This document shows positions 1 to 7,900 of a stretch of DNA of 13,113 nucleotides, one piece after another (the first letter of the stretch is position 1; each line of letters starts with the position of its first letter). Below the pieces are notes generated by a model. The model was not told where the DNA came from. It saw nothing but the letters and a program-made list of their open reading frames with translations, and did not search any database. Source of the stretch: Verrucomicrobiota bacterium (GTDB lineage: Bacteria; Verrucomicrobiota; Verrucomicrobiia; Chthoniobacterales; Xiphinematobacteraceae); the NCBI GenBank assembly GCA_003176035.1, contig PSRL01000052.1, positions 1 through 13,113 of the forward strand, in the 5' to 3' direction. The position numbers and the translations under genes were made by a program.

Positions 1-78
1 GTCGAAATTTTACTGTCAAAATACCCGCACACATGGATGTTTACTAGCTTAAACGCTTCTTTCAGACTCAACTATTTA
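1..78 (-). repeat. 77 bp dispersed repeat, left copy (cut by window edge)
   Basis: The reverse complement of 1-78 aligns with 8433-8509. The 50 bases nearest the window edge differ at only 5 positions; the other 28 are less similar and contain one single-base length difference. Shared blocks include AGCTAGTAAACATCC and AGTAAAATTTCGAC. This copy starts exactly at base 1, so its true outer end is unknown. It contains no credible gene. It is probably a dispersed intergenic or mobile-derived repeat. Confidence 0.85.
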
Positions 79-101
79 TTAGAACCTGATACCACTTCCA
101 A

Positions 102-166
102 AGTTATTCATAGGGACGGCAGAAAGGTATCACAAAGCCGTAAAACTGCCGGCACTGTGAATAACT
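102..166. terminator. Long imperfect hairpin at the 3' end of the exonuclease gene
   Basis: Positions 102-122 and 146-166 are complementary arms of 21 bases around a 23-base loop. AGTTATTCA (102-110) pairs with TGAATAACT (158-166), and CGGCAG (117-122) pairs with CTGCCG (146-151). There are two internal mismatches (114/154, 116/152) and one G-T pair (111/157). The arm includes part of the minus-strand exonuclease stop codon (165-167), so it would fold just as that mRNA ends. No U-tract follows on the minus strand, so it may be a 3'-end stabiliser or another small palindromic repeat rather than an intrinsic terminator. Confidence 0.5.
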
Positions 167-746
167 ATCCCAAACCCAGGGAGGCCAGCTGGCAGTTGTC
201 GAGAAAGTGCGGAGAGGTTTTTATGAGGGTTTGAAGCAAAACCAAGCAAGCTACGGCATCATAGAGCGCGTCATGCCAATGGAGGTTTTTGCAGAATTGA
301 TCAATTTCCTCTTCCAGCCGAAACGCAGCGATCAGAGATCCGAGGCTGTAATCATTTAAGCTGGGCTGTAATTTGCGTGCTAACTGGAGCGTATCGATCC
401 ACGGACCAAATCCATGGAAGGGGAAAACCCGCAGGTGGCGTCGTTCTGTGCCGGCTCCATGTGCTACGACATATCGGTTTGTGAGTCGATTTCGTACCTC
501 TGGCCAAAGGGATAAGAGTGGGGGAGCATTGGTCAGTTGGTCGGGGCGGATGCCATGAATGGTGGTGGCGACGCAATGAAGTTCTCGAGAAGTATTTTGA
601 AGATAGCTTCTGAAAAAAGTTTCGGGCAGGAGCTGGCCGCCTTTCATGCAAGCGATGCCAATTTGAATAGGGGGGTCCGTTCCGTCCGGCTGTGAGCCCG
701 CGGATTCAAAATCAATGGCCGCAAATTCAGCCGTCAACCAGGTCAT
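165..746 (-). CDS. DnaQ-like DEDDh 3'-5' exonuclease
   Basis: The 193-residue product resembles the proofreading/RNase T exonuclease superfamily, which removes nucleotides from 3' ends using two metal ions. Exo I is visible as AIDFES (D12, E14). The DnaQ-type IHGI segment follows at 63-66. Exo III is HDALYD (H158, D163). Exo II reads VAHGAGTERRHL (94-105), where families normally have VAHNxxFDxxFL, so the metal-binding Asp is replaced by Glu101. The length suits a stand-alone exonuclease domain. I chose the ATG at 746 because the DnaQ fold starts right after it; the frame stays open to 881, but that part lies inside aroF. The start overlaps the aroF end by 20 bases, implying translational coupling. 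Its substrate cannot be read from sequence, and the role is probably DNA or RNA end trimming. Confidence 0.85.
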   Translation of the reverse strand: MTWLTAEFAAIDFESAGSQPDGTDPPIQIGIACMKGGQLLPETFFRSYLQNTSRELHCVATTIHGIRPDQLTNAPPLLSLWPEVRNRLTNRYVVAHGAGTERRHLRVFPFHGFGPWIDTLQLARKLQPSLNDYSLGSLIAAFRLEEEIDQFCKNLHWHDALYDAVACLVLLQTLIKTSPHFLDNCQLASLGLG

Positions 747-1809
747 TGGCCAAGAGAAGGCGCTCCGTAGTTTCCCAATCGATACAGGCATCGGTGATGG
801 AGACCCCGTAACGGAGTTGGGAGAGGTCCTGAGGGAGGGGTTGATTTCCAAAATGGAGATTGCTTTCCAGCATGGCTCCAATGAGATCTTTTCGACCAGC
901 AGCCCGTTGCTCTAAAACGCTCTTCCAGACGATGGGCTGTCGATGGGGATCTTTACCCGAGTTGCTGTGATGGCAGTCCACCATGATTGCCGGAGGAAGG
1001 TTGAATTTTCGCAGCAATTCGGCGGCGAGTGCGGTGTGATGAGGTGCGTAATTGGGGCCCTCGCGCCCGCCTCGCAGCACGATGTGGTTGTCCGAGTTAC
1101 CGGTTGTTTTCACAATACTGGTGCAGCCATCTTGGTCAATGCCGAGAAAACTGTGAGGAATCCGCGCGGAACGTAGCGCATCGAGAGCTGTTTGAATGCT
1201 CCCATCCGTGCCATTTTTAAATCCCACAGGCATGGAGAGGCCGCTAGCCAGCTCGCGATGCGTTTGGGATTCCGTGGTCCTTGCGCCGATGGCAGCCCAG
1301 GAAATGAGGTCGCTGATGTACTGCGGAATAATCGGGTCCAAAAATTCCGTGGCTGTTGGCAAACCCAATTGCAAAACATCAATGAGAAGTTTGCGCGCCA
1401 GTGTGATTCCATGGGCCAAATCGCAGGAATCGTCTAGATGCGGATCGTTGATGAGTCCTTTCCATCCAATGGTAGTGCGAGGCTTTTCAAAATAAACCCG
1501 CATGATGATGTAAAAACGATCCCGAACCCTCTCGCTCAATTCGACCAGGCGATGAGCATATTCCATGGCCGCATTGGGATCATGGATGGAACAGGGGCCG
1601 ACAACGATCATCATTCGGGGATCCTCGCCGCGAAGAATACGCCGCTCGGTTTCCCGACTTTCCACTACCAGGCGCAGTCCGTCCTTGGAGGCTGGCAGCT
1701 GCTCTTTGATTTGGGCTGGCGTAATCAAACGCGTCAGACCAGCTACCCGCAGATTTTCAACATCCGAATGCGCCCCCTGCGCCTCTTTTATGTTACAAAA
1801 AAGTTTCAT
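727..1809 (-). CDS. aroF: 3-deoxy-7-phosphoheptulonate (DAHP) synthase, class I alpha
   Basis: This cytoplasmic enzyme condenses phosphoenolpyruvate with erythrose 4-phosphate, the first step of the shikimate pathway to aromatic amino acids. The 360-residue product has the full AroF/AroG/AroH pattern: GPCSIHD (71-77), RVYFEKPRTTIGWKG (104-118), GARTTESQTHRE (175-186) and GFKNGTDG (196-203). Predicted metal ligands are all present: C73, H281 (in CHHSNS), E315 (MLESN) and D340 (ITDAC). The VDC-HxNS-KD wording is closer to E. coli AroF than AroG, so the symbol is by resemblance; which amino acid inhibits it cannot be told. The start is ATG at 1809, with no clear Shine-Dalgarno upstream. The gene heads a two-gene unit with the overlapping exonuclease. 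A GC-rich stem-loop lies about 75-100 bases upstream in the probable leader. Confidence 0.95.
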   Translation of the reverse strand: MKLFCNIKEAQGAHSDVENLRVAGLTRLITPAQIKEQLPASKDGLRLVVESRETERRILRGEDPRMMIVVGPCSIHDPNAAMEYAHRLVELSERVRDRFYIIMRVYFEKPRTTIGWKGLINDPHLDDSCDLAHGITLARKLLIDVLQLGLPTATEFLDPIIPQYISDLISWAAIGARTTESQTHRELASGLSMPVGFKNGTDGSIQTALDALRSARIPHSFLGIDQDGCTSIVKTTGNSDNHIVLRGGREGPNYAPHHTALAAELLRKFNLPPAIMVDCHHSNSGKDPHRQPIVWKSVLEQRAAGRKDLIGAMLESNLHFGNQPLPQDLSQLRYGVSITDACIDWETTERLLLANDLVDG

Positions 1810-1883
1810 TCACAATTGTTGGCTGGCTGGATTTGCCAGGAGCTTTTGGAAATTGAAGTTGCAAACGCTTATTTCTGAATTAG

Positions 1884-1906
1884 AGCCCGGCAACCGCCGG
1901 AAGGCT
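1884..1906 (-). promoter_or_regulatory. Stem-loop in the probable aroF leader
   Basis: CCGGC (1887-1891) pairs with GCCGG (1896-1900) around an AACC loop. AGCC (1884-1887) can alternatively pair with GGCT (1903-1906), closing a longer bulged stem. The structure sits 75-97 bases upstream of the aroF start on the minus strand. A leader role is an inference; no T-box, leader peptide with aromatic codons or known riboswitch core was found. Confidence 0.3.
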
Positions 1907-1996
1907 TTATCCGCTTTTTTTAGCAACTGGGGTGTAACGCAAACTGACAGGCTTCGCACCCACGAGCTCCTAAAAACTGACGAATGTGGCTATTTA

Positions 1997-2027
1997 TTGA
2001 CTACAATTGTCGTGATTCCGTTATTAT
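1997..2027 (+). promoter_or_regulatory. Possible promoter (TTGACT ... TATTAT)
   Basis: TTGACT at 1997-2002 matches the -35 consensus in 5 of 6 positions, and TATTAT at 2022-2027 matches the -10 box in 5 of 6. The spacer is 19 bases, longer than ideal. It would transcribe toward the ABC gene, leaving a leader of about 300 bases. It is sequence resemblance only. Confidence 0.3.
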
Positions 2028-2292
2028 CTCTAACGAGGCGTCAGTAAGCAATGAGGAAATAGGAGATCAAAGGCATCGGGAAAAAAGTCGCTCTTTCTTC
2101 AGAACTGAAAGGTGTAAGGGTCTATATTTCAATGCACTAGAATTTCCCCCGCACTCATCCCGTCCCCCCTCAGCCGGCCTTTTCGGCCATTTATGAAGTG
2201 AAGTTATGCAAAAAAAGAGACTTCTTGGCGAGGATTGCCTTTTTCCGCGGTCTGGCGGTCTCCCAACAAAAGAGCACAACGGAGTTATGAGC

Positions 2293-2321
2293 TTGTGACA
2301 TTGCTTTTATCCGCGTATGTC
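2293..2321 (+). promoter_or_regulatory. Possible promoter/operator directly before the ABC gene
   Basis: TTGTGA (2293-2298) and TATGTC (2316-2321) are separated by 17 bases and give a weak sigma-70-like pair. The same stretch contains an inverted repeat, TGACAT (2297-2302) against ATGTCA (2317-2322), that could bind a dimeric regulator. If this promoter is used, transcription would begin almost at the GTG at 2332, which would favour the internal ATG at 2395 as the start. Confidence 0.25.
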
Positions 2322-2331
2322 ATAGGAATCT

Positions 2332-5300
2332 GTGGACAACGCACCTCCTCCTCCCTTCCTTTCCTTTAAGGGGCTGAAAAGGGGATTTGAAGGGATGACG
2401 CTCTTTCTCGGGCGTGCCCGCTCAACCGCCCGGCGGCTGGGGCGGCGACTTCTTCGAAAGCCGCGCACCGTCGTGGAAGCACCGAATCTTTTGCCGACTC
2501 TCATTAAGGTTCTGGCAGCCTTTGCCCGTGTGGATGGGGATCTGTTGGAGGAGGAAATCGATAGCAGCCTGGGATTTCTTCGTTATGACTATCCCGATGC
2601 CGTTTATTCCGTCCTTCACAAGCTATTTTTAGAAGCTCTGCACGCGCAGCAGGACCTCAACGCGATGGCTCAAAAACTGGCTGCTGAATTGAGCGATGAG
2701 AGGAAAATTCTTTTGGGCGTTCAGCTCTACGATCTGATTGCCAAAGCCGGCCTTCGGCAAGATCAGGTCATCGCATATTATTCCTTTATGTCGCAGTTGG
2801 GTATGGCAACTCAAGCAATTGACATTGTCTACCAGCTCAATGCGAATGACCCTGGCGATCATTCCATATTGGGCGGCTCACCTTTGGAATGTGTCACCTA
2901 CGGAAATGTCCGGACCGCGGATGTCGCAATCCACGGTTTTAAAGAAAATGAGCGACTGCTTGCCTACCGTTTTCGAGATCTCATTATCCTCAAAAACCTC
3001 AGCGAACATGTGCTCATCGTCCAGAGCCGGGTCCTCAAACCGAAAGACTTTTGTCGGCTTTACACGGGGCAACGCATTTTGATTGATGACCAAGTCCTCA
3101 CCTACCAGGACCTGAGTTATTATTTTAACGCCAAAAAAGGTGTTTCTGTTGCACAGATTTTTGTGGCTATTAGTTCTGAGGACGAAGTGTGGTTGGAAAA
3201 AAGCCGTTCGAGAGAAAGCTGTCTGGAAGTCAGCTTTGGTCTCAAAGTGGGCGTAGTTGCATTGAAGAACGTGGATGCCGTTCTCAATGGCACCCGACTC
3301 AGGACGGGGGTGCGTGTGGAAGCGACATTGGAGGATAAAATCATTTTTTATAATGACCGCGAGTTGGAACTCAACGACCTGCGTCGGCGGGCTCGTTCCT
3401 ACGGGGGGCGCTTTCAACTCAAAGCTTCAAAATCCGAGTATCTGGTTTCCAACAATCCTGGCCTATTGGAAGAAGACGATATTCTTCTTTCGCCGGGTGC
3501 CGGCGGAGACATCCTCCTTCGGATTTACTGTGACTACGAGAGCAAAGTGGGGCGGGTGGAAGTACTCCAGGCGGATCGGCCCATTTTGGTCCATGGAGTG
3601 CCGGTACGCAATTCCGCCGAACTGGCCGATGGCGATACGATTCGAATCGATGCCGGCCAGCTGCTGCGGTGTAATTTTTCCGAAAGAATTATTGAGGAGG
3701 AGAGAAATATCATTCGCACATTGGAAGTACGGGATGTCGTCTACAGATTTAGAAATAAAGAAGTCGGATTGGATGGCATTTCCTTCTCCGTAAATCGGGG
3801 AGAAATGGTTTGTGTGATGGGAGCCAGCGGCTCGGGAAAAAGCACGCTTTTGCGCGCTCTTTCAGGGCGTATCGCTCCCGAACAGGGCGAAATCCTTTTG
3901 AATGGAAGGTCCCTCTATTCCGATTACGAGATCCTCAGGCGATATGTGGCTTATGTTCCGCAATACGACGCCTTTGATGAGCACCTCACTATTGAAGAGA
4001 ATTTGACTTACGCCGCAGCCATCCGGGCGCCACATTTGACGCGTAAGGAAAGATTGCGTCGAATCGAAGGAAAGCTCCTCGAATTAGGCCTGAACGAACG
4101 TCGGGGACATGTTGTGGGAGGCTCTCGGACTAAGCGCCTGAGCGGAGGAGAGCGCAAACGTCTGAACATCGGATTGGATATGATCAGCACTGCCGACATC
4201 TATCTCTTCGATGAACCCACATCCGGCCTCTCCTCGAAAGACAGCGAACATGTCATGGAAATCATTCGTGCGATGTCCCATAACAAAATCGTGGTGGTCA
4301 CGATTCATCAGCCGACCTCCAAAATTTTCCACATGTTCCAGAAGGCGGCCCTCCTGGATAAGGGAGGGAAACTCGTCTTCTTTGGCACTCCTCAGGAGTG
4401 CTTGAAATATTATGCCGAGGCCGCACACGAGCAACATTTTGGCACGGCACTAGGAGGGTGCGAAGCTTGCGGAACGACCCGGCCTGAGTTTATATTTGAC
4501 GTTTTGGAGACGCCTCTTCGCGACTTGAGCGGAGACATTATTTTCGAAGAAAATAACCGTGGGCAGCTCGTGCCCGCACGGCGGTTTTCTCCCGATTATT
4601 GGCAGGATAAATATGAAGCATACCGGTTAGTAAAAGACGCCCAACAGCCCGCCGCCCCCTTGCCTCCTCAAGAGCTTTCCGGCGCCCCGCCGCCCCTACC
4701 TGAACCAGGTTTATTCCAGCGAAGGGACCTTTGGCGGTGGCGGGAGGAGTGGTCTCAACTGGTGGTGCTTCTGAAGCGGGCATTTATCAGCAAACTGCGG
4801 ACGCGGGCTAACCTCTTCACCACGATCGTTGAAGCGCCACTGCTGGCGCTTCTCATTGGCATCGTCCTGCGCTATTCCGAGACGGATCGCTACGATTTTG
4901 CCTCGGCCTTCCACATCCCCACCTATCTTTTCCTGGCGCTGGTGGTGGCAATGTTTCTAGGGCTGACCAACAGTGTGGACGACATTATTTCCGACCGTCC
5001 CGTTTTGATGCGCGAAAGGAATTTGGACGTTCGGCTCTCTTATTATGTTTTCTCCAAGGCTTTGACTCTTTTACTCTTTGCGATCTTGCAATGCGCTCTC
5101 TTCACCCTCATTGGAAATACCTTGCTGGAGGTGCGGGGCATGTTTTGGATCACTTTTCTTGCCATGGTCCTCACGTGCATTAGCGGTTTTACAATTGGTC
5201 TGGTGATTTCCGCGATTGTCCCGGAGGGGAAGACAGCGGTTCTCATTATCCCGGCTGTTTTGATTCCTCAAATCATCCTTGCCGGTGCTTTGATCAAATA

Positions 5301-5952
5301 TGAGGAAATGAACCGCAATTTGGATTTCGTACATGTGGTGGAGCAGTGGTTTCGAAAACATCCCGGCGAGTCCTTCGAGTCACAAAGCGACATCCGAGTG
5401 CCACTCATTTGCGAATTTATGCCCATGCGATGGTCCTATGAGGGGTTGGTCTATGCCGACGCGAAGTTAAATCCGCTTGCCCGGCGCCAAGAGAAAATTC
5501 AACGGCTTATCAATGGCCTTGCCCCCATAAAAAATCCGACTCCTCAGGAGGAAGATCGCTTAGCGGATCTGAAAGATCTCCTGGCAATTACCTCCGGATT
5601 GGAAGCCCGATCCGCCTCCGGTGTGGATCGCAAGCTCAGGCTGGTAGATCGTGTGATTCGAGGCGCTCCACTGAATTCGCAAGCCATCATAGGCAACGAT
5701 CGGGGAGTCACTGCGGAACAGCTCTATGTAAATCAGAAAGTCGTGGATCTGGTTTCCAAAGCCGAAATGGAGCAGGCCGATTATCGATATGCCGAACATC
5801 CGAATGTCTTTTTCGGGCCGATTAAAATATGGCTTGGATTTCGAATTGGAATGCTGTGGTTCAATAGCGGTATTCTCATCGTCAGTTCGCTCCTCAGCCT
5901 GGTCGTTCTCCACCTCATTCTAAACTATCAAGTCAGAAAACAAGCAGGGTGA
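2332..5952 (+). CDS. ABC exporter fusion: TerB-like + degenerate FHA + ABCG-type ATPase + ABC-2 permease
   Basis: This 1206-residue protein combines several domains. A TerB-like helical domain spans about 52-158 (KVLAAFARVDGDLLEEEI). A poorly conserved beta-rich stretch follows, ending in a degenerate FHA-like segment at about 370-445 (ILVHGVPV, then LADGDTIRI). The ATPase (about 460-690) has Walker A GASGSGKST (497-505), Q-loop Q544, signature LSGGERKR (603-610), Walker B DIYLFDEPT (622-630, E628) and H659. A CEAC cysteine pair (710, 713) and a Pro-rich linker (about 768-790) lead into six predicted membrane segments (about 828-846, 862-884, 904-932, 937-963, 968-989, 1174-1200), with a ~185-residue loop before the last. 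ATPase-before-permease order and IHQPTS are ABCG-like, so it probably dimerises and exports a hydrophobic or envelope substrate, which is unknown. The GTG at 2332 gives the longest frame; ATG 2395 (M22), preceded by purine-rich AAGGGG, is an equally good start. Confidence 0.88.
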   Translation: MDNAPPPPFLSFKGLKRGFEGMTLFLGRARSTARRLGRRLLRKPRTVVEAPNLLPTLIKVLAAFARVDGDLLEEEIDSSLGFLRYDYPDAVYSVLHKLFLEALHAQQDLNAMAQKLAAELSDERKILLGVQLYDLIAKAGLRQDQVIAYYSFMSQLGMATQAIDIVYQLNANDPGDHSILGGSPLECVTYGNVRTADVAIHGFKENERLLAYRFRDLIILKNLSEHVLIVQSRVLKPKDFCRLYTGQRILIDDQVLTYQDLSYYFNAKKGVSVAQIFVAISSEDEVWLEKSRSRESCLEVSFGLKVGVVALKNVDAVLNGTRLRTGVRVEATLEDKIIFYNDRELELNDLRRRARSYGGRFQLKASKSEYLVSNNPGLLEEDDILLSPGAGGDILLRIYCDYESKVGRVEVLQADRPILVHGVPVRNSAELADGDTIRIDAGQLLRCNFSERIIEEERNIIRTLEVRDVVYRFRNKEVGLDGISFSVNRGEMVCVMGASGSGKSTLLRALSGRIAPEQGEILLNGRSLYSDYEILRRYVAYVPQYDAFDEHLTIEENLTYAAAIRAPHLTRKERLRRIEGKLLELGLNERRGHVVGGSRTKRLSGGERKRLNIGLDMISTADIYLFDEPTSGLSSKDSEHVMEIIRAMSHNKIVVVTIHQPTSKIFHMFQKAALLDKGGKLVFFGTPQECLKYYAEAAHEQHFGTALGGCEACGTTRPEFIFDVLETPLRDLSGDIIFEENNRGQLVPARRFSPDYWQDKYEAYRLVKDAQQPAAPLPPQELSGAPPPLPEPGLFQRRDLWRWREEWSQLVVLLKRAFISKLRTRANLFTTIVEAPLLALLIGIVLRYSETDRYDFASAFHIPTYLFLALVVAMFLGLTNSVDDIISDRPVLMRERNLDVRLSYYVFSKALTLLLFAILQCALFTLIGNTLLEVRGMFWITFLAMVLTCISGFTIGLVISAIVPEGKTAVLIIPAVLIPQIILAGALIKYEEMNRNLDFVHVVEQWFRKHPGESFESQSDIRVPLICEFMPMRWSYEGLVYADAKLNPLARRQEKIQRLINGLAPIKNPTPQEEDRLADLKDLLAITSGLEARSASGVDRKLRLVDRVIRGAPLNSQAIIGNDRGVTAEQLYVNQKVVDLVSKAEMEQADYRYAEHPNVFFGPIKIWLGFRIGMLWFNSGILIVSSLLSLVVLHLILNYQVRKQAG

Positions 5953-5979
5953 CTTCATTAGCATCTCACACCCTTTTTT
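5946..5979 (+). terminator. Intrinsic terminator after the ABC gene
   Basis: AGGGTG (5946-5951) pairs with CACCCT (5969-5974) across a 17-base loop, with T6 at 5974-5979. The stop codon TGA (5950-5952) lies partly in the 5' arm. It separates the ABC gene from the following aldehyde dehydrogenase. Confidence 0.55.
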
Positions 5980-6039
5980 ATTCCCAATCCGAGAGCTGCC
6001 AGGTAAAATTCACCGCATCATCTAATAAATGCTCCAAAT

Positions 6040-7458
6040 ATGAAAAGACTGAGACAATTTTACATTGAGGGAAAATGGCAGGACGCAGGAAATCGGGAAG
6101 TGATGGATGTTGTGAATCCCGCTACCGACGAAACTATCGATCAACTGGCGCTTGCAACTCCGGCGGATGTCGAAACAGCTATCGAAGCTGCACATAAAGC
6201 CTTTGCCAGCTACGCAACTTCTACAAAAAAAGAAAAAATTGGTTTACTAAAAAGTATTCTTCAGGAATACGAGCGGCGGAGAGAAGAGCTTGCTCAAGCA
6301 CTCACGCAAGAAATGGGAGCTCCCATTTCACTGGCTCGAAAGGCGCAGACCGAACTCGGCGTTCAACATTTTAAAGCAACTCTCTCGGCGCTTGAAACGT
6401 ACGACTTTGAACAGCCCATCGGCAATTCCCGAATACTGCGCGAACCTATTGGGGTTTGCAGTCTCATTACGCCCTGGAATTGGCCTCTCAATCAAATTAC
6501 CTGCAAAATAGCTCCGGCTCTGGCTGCAGGATGTTGCGTTGTCCTCAAACCCAGTGAATATACTCCTCTCTCGGCCTCTGTCTTTGCGGAAATTATGGAT
6601 GCTGCGGGATGTCCAGCGGGGGTGTTCAATATGGTGTTCGGCAAAGGTGAGGAAGTGGGGCCCACTCTCAATTCGCACCGACTGGTGGATATGGTTTCCC
6701 TCACCGGTTCAACCCGCGCTGGCATTGCTGTGGCAACCCAAGCTGCCCAAACAGTAAAACGCGTCTCGCAAGAGCTTGGCGGAAAATCTCCGGCTTTGGT
6801 CCTTCGAGATGCAGATCTCAATAAGGCGGTTCGCTCGGTGGCGTCAGATTGTTTCCAAAACAGCGGCCAAAGTTGTAACGCTCCTACGAGACTTTTAATT
6901 CCCAAGGAATTAGTGGAAAAAGCGGCTGCGATTGCCTGCGAAGTTGCCCGCGGCCTGGTAATCGGAAATCCGAGCAATCCTGAAACTACACTTGGGCCTC
7001 TCGCACATAAGGCACAATTCGAAAAGGTGCAACACCTGATTCGGGTGGGAATTCAAGAAGGAGCCAAATTGGAATTTGGGGGCGAAGGCCGCCCGGATGG
7101 AATCTCGAAAGGTTGCTTTGTAAAGCCAACAGTCTTTTCCCAGGTAAAGCCGACAATGACTATTGCCCAAGAAGAAATTTTCGGCCCCGTAGTTTCAATC
7201 ATCTCTTATGACTCGGAAGAAGAAGCCCTGGAAATCGCAAATAATACCATCTATGGCTTATCAGGCTATGTCTTTTCCGCAGACAGAGACAAAGCGCTTT
7301 CCCTGGCACGAAAAATTAGAGCGGGGATGATTCACATTAATGGCGCTGCCTTAGACTTCGCAGCCCCCTTCGGAGGCTACAAGATGTCAGGCAATGGCCG
7401 CGAATGGGGCAGATTTGGCCTCGAAGAGTTCCTTGAAATCAAATCCATTCTCGGATAA
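6040..7458 (+). CDS. NAD(P)-dependent aldehyde dehydrogenase, CddD/SSP0762-like
   Basis: This cytoplasmic enzyme oxidises an aldehyde to a carboxylic acid using NAD or NADP. The 472-residue product is full length for the family. Key features are PWNWPLNQ (145-152, oxyanion N147), KPSE (170-173, cofactor K170), LTGS (221-224), general base E245 in QELGGKSP and catalytic C279 in GQSCNAPTR; the late EEIFGPV motif is also present. The wording GQSCNAPTR, GYKMSGNGREWGRFGLEEFLE and MVSLTGSTRAG matches, from memory, the subfamily containing CddD, a 6-hydroxyhexanoate/6-oxohexanoate pathway enzyme. No neighbouring catabolic genes support that substrate, so it stays open. The start is ATG at 6040, with no Shine-Dalgarno visible. 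It appears monocistronic, with a terminator upstream and a hairpin 55 bases downstream. Confidence 0.94.
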   Translation: MKRLRQFYIEGKWQDAGNREVMDVVNPATDETIDQLALATPADVETAIEAAHKAFASYATSTKKEKIGLLKSILQEYERRREELAQALTQEMGAPISLARKAQTELGVQHFKATLSALETYDFEQPIGNSRILREPIGVCSLITPWNWPLNQITCKIAPALAAGCCVVLKPSEYTPLSASVFAEIMDAAGCPAGVFNMVFGKGEEVGPTLNSHRLVDMVSLTGSTRAGIAVATQAAQTVKRVSQELGGKSPALVLRDADLNKAVRSVASDCFQNSGQSCNAPTRLLIPKELVEKAAAIACEVARGLVIGNPSNPETTLGPLAHKAQFEKVQHLIRVGIQEGAKLEFGGEGRPDGISKGCFVKPTVFSQVKPTMTIAQEEIFGPVVSIISYDSEEEALEIANNTIYGLSGYVFSADRDKALSLARKIRAGMIHINGAALDFAAPFGGYKMSGNGREWGRFGLEEFLEIKSILG

Positions 7459-7512
7459 GGTACTCTTTCCCACATTACCAAAGAAAAGGTCTACCTGAGG
7501 ATTCATAGTCTG

Positions 7513-7542
7513 GCACAGCCTGTGGGGGCACAGCCTGTGGGC
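7513..7542 (+). terminator. Tandem 15 bp palindromic repeat forming an 11-bp-arm hairpin
   Basis: Two copies of a 15-base unit (GCACAGCCTGTGGGG then GCACAGCCTGTGGGC) lie back to back, 14/15 identical. Each contains CACAG-C-CTGTG, an 11-base palindrome. Together 7514-7524 and 7529-7539 pair with one central C-C mismatch around a GGGG loop. It lies 55 bases past the aldehyde dehydrogenase stop. With no T-run it may end transcription with Rho, stabilise mRNA or be a protein-binding pair. Confidence 0.5.
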
Positions 7543-7866
7543 CGCCAGTTCCCGACACAAAGCAAGGTCTGAAAACTCCTGACGCGCGCCCCCCTTCCAC
7601 ACGCAGCCCTTTAAGCGCCCTGGTCGTTTCTACACACCCACCATACGCATCCCAAAGTCACCACAGCGACAACAGCAAACAAAGATAGTGTAAACATTTT
7701 TTAACAGCGACGAATTCTTTTGGAAACCAATCCCGGCAGCGGCGGGAGAATAAAATCTTTTCTGCACCGCTATACAAGCTCCATTATAGCGCAACATCTT
7801 TAAAATGATTACAAGCGGAGGAACCCTCTCGGGCGAAGTCGATAGTCCCCCTTGGGAGCGCGCCAG

Positions 7867-7885
7867 GCTTGGCTGGGAGCCAAGC
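7867..7885 (-). terminator. Perfect 8-bp hairpin behind rppH
   Basis: GCTTGGCT (7867-7874) and AGCCAAGC (7878-7885) are exact reverse complements around a 3-base loop. It begins 15 bases after the rppH stop on the minus strand. No T-run follows, so termination is plausible but not shown. Confidence 0.45.
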
Positions 7886-7900
7886 ACATCAAATCCATGG

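Larger units (their letters stand above)
1810..2331. other. Divergent intergenic region, no convincing gene
   Basis: This 520 bp gap separates the minus-strand aroF from the plus-strand ABC gene, so it must hold both promoters. It contains a stem-loop at 1884-1906 (CCGGC-AACC-GCCGG, with an outer AGCC/GGCT), then T8 at 1914-1921 on the plus strand. A weak inverted GGCC pair at 2177-2189 and a possible promoter at 2293-2321 are also present. Two overlapping frames of about 70 codons (1984-2196 plus, 2067-2279 minus) have no recognisable protein features or ribosome sites and I do not call them. Confidence 0.6.
7459..7900. other. Convergent intergenic region, no gene seen
   Basis: This gap lies between the ends of the aldehyde dehydrogenase (plus) and rppH (minus). 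It holds the tandem-palindrome hairpin at 7513-7542 and the hairpin at 7867-7885. The middle, about 7545-7860, is C-rich then A-rich without recognisable structure. The longest frames (for example 7630-7887 minus, 85 codons) have unnatural composition and no family resemblance. Confidence 0.6.

Noticed and set aside
37..234. 65-codon plus-strand frame at the left edge
   Set aside because: It starts inside the repeat, runs through the hairpin and into the exonuclease gene on the other strand, and has no ribosome site.
1438..1878. 146-codon plus-strand frame antisense to aroF
   Set aside because: It is a shadow of the strongly conserved aroF frame and has no protein-family features.
1883..1906. 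SAM-I riboswitch-like CCCGGCAACC string
   Set aside because: Only this ten-base fragment resembles the SAM-I core; the preceding kink-turn and P1/P2 segments are missing and the string faces away from aroF.
7630..7887. 85-codon minus-strand frame after rppH
   Set aside because: Its composition is atypical, it starts within the hairpin behind rppH, and it has no ribosome site or family resemblance.
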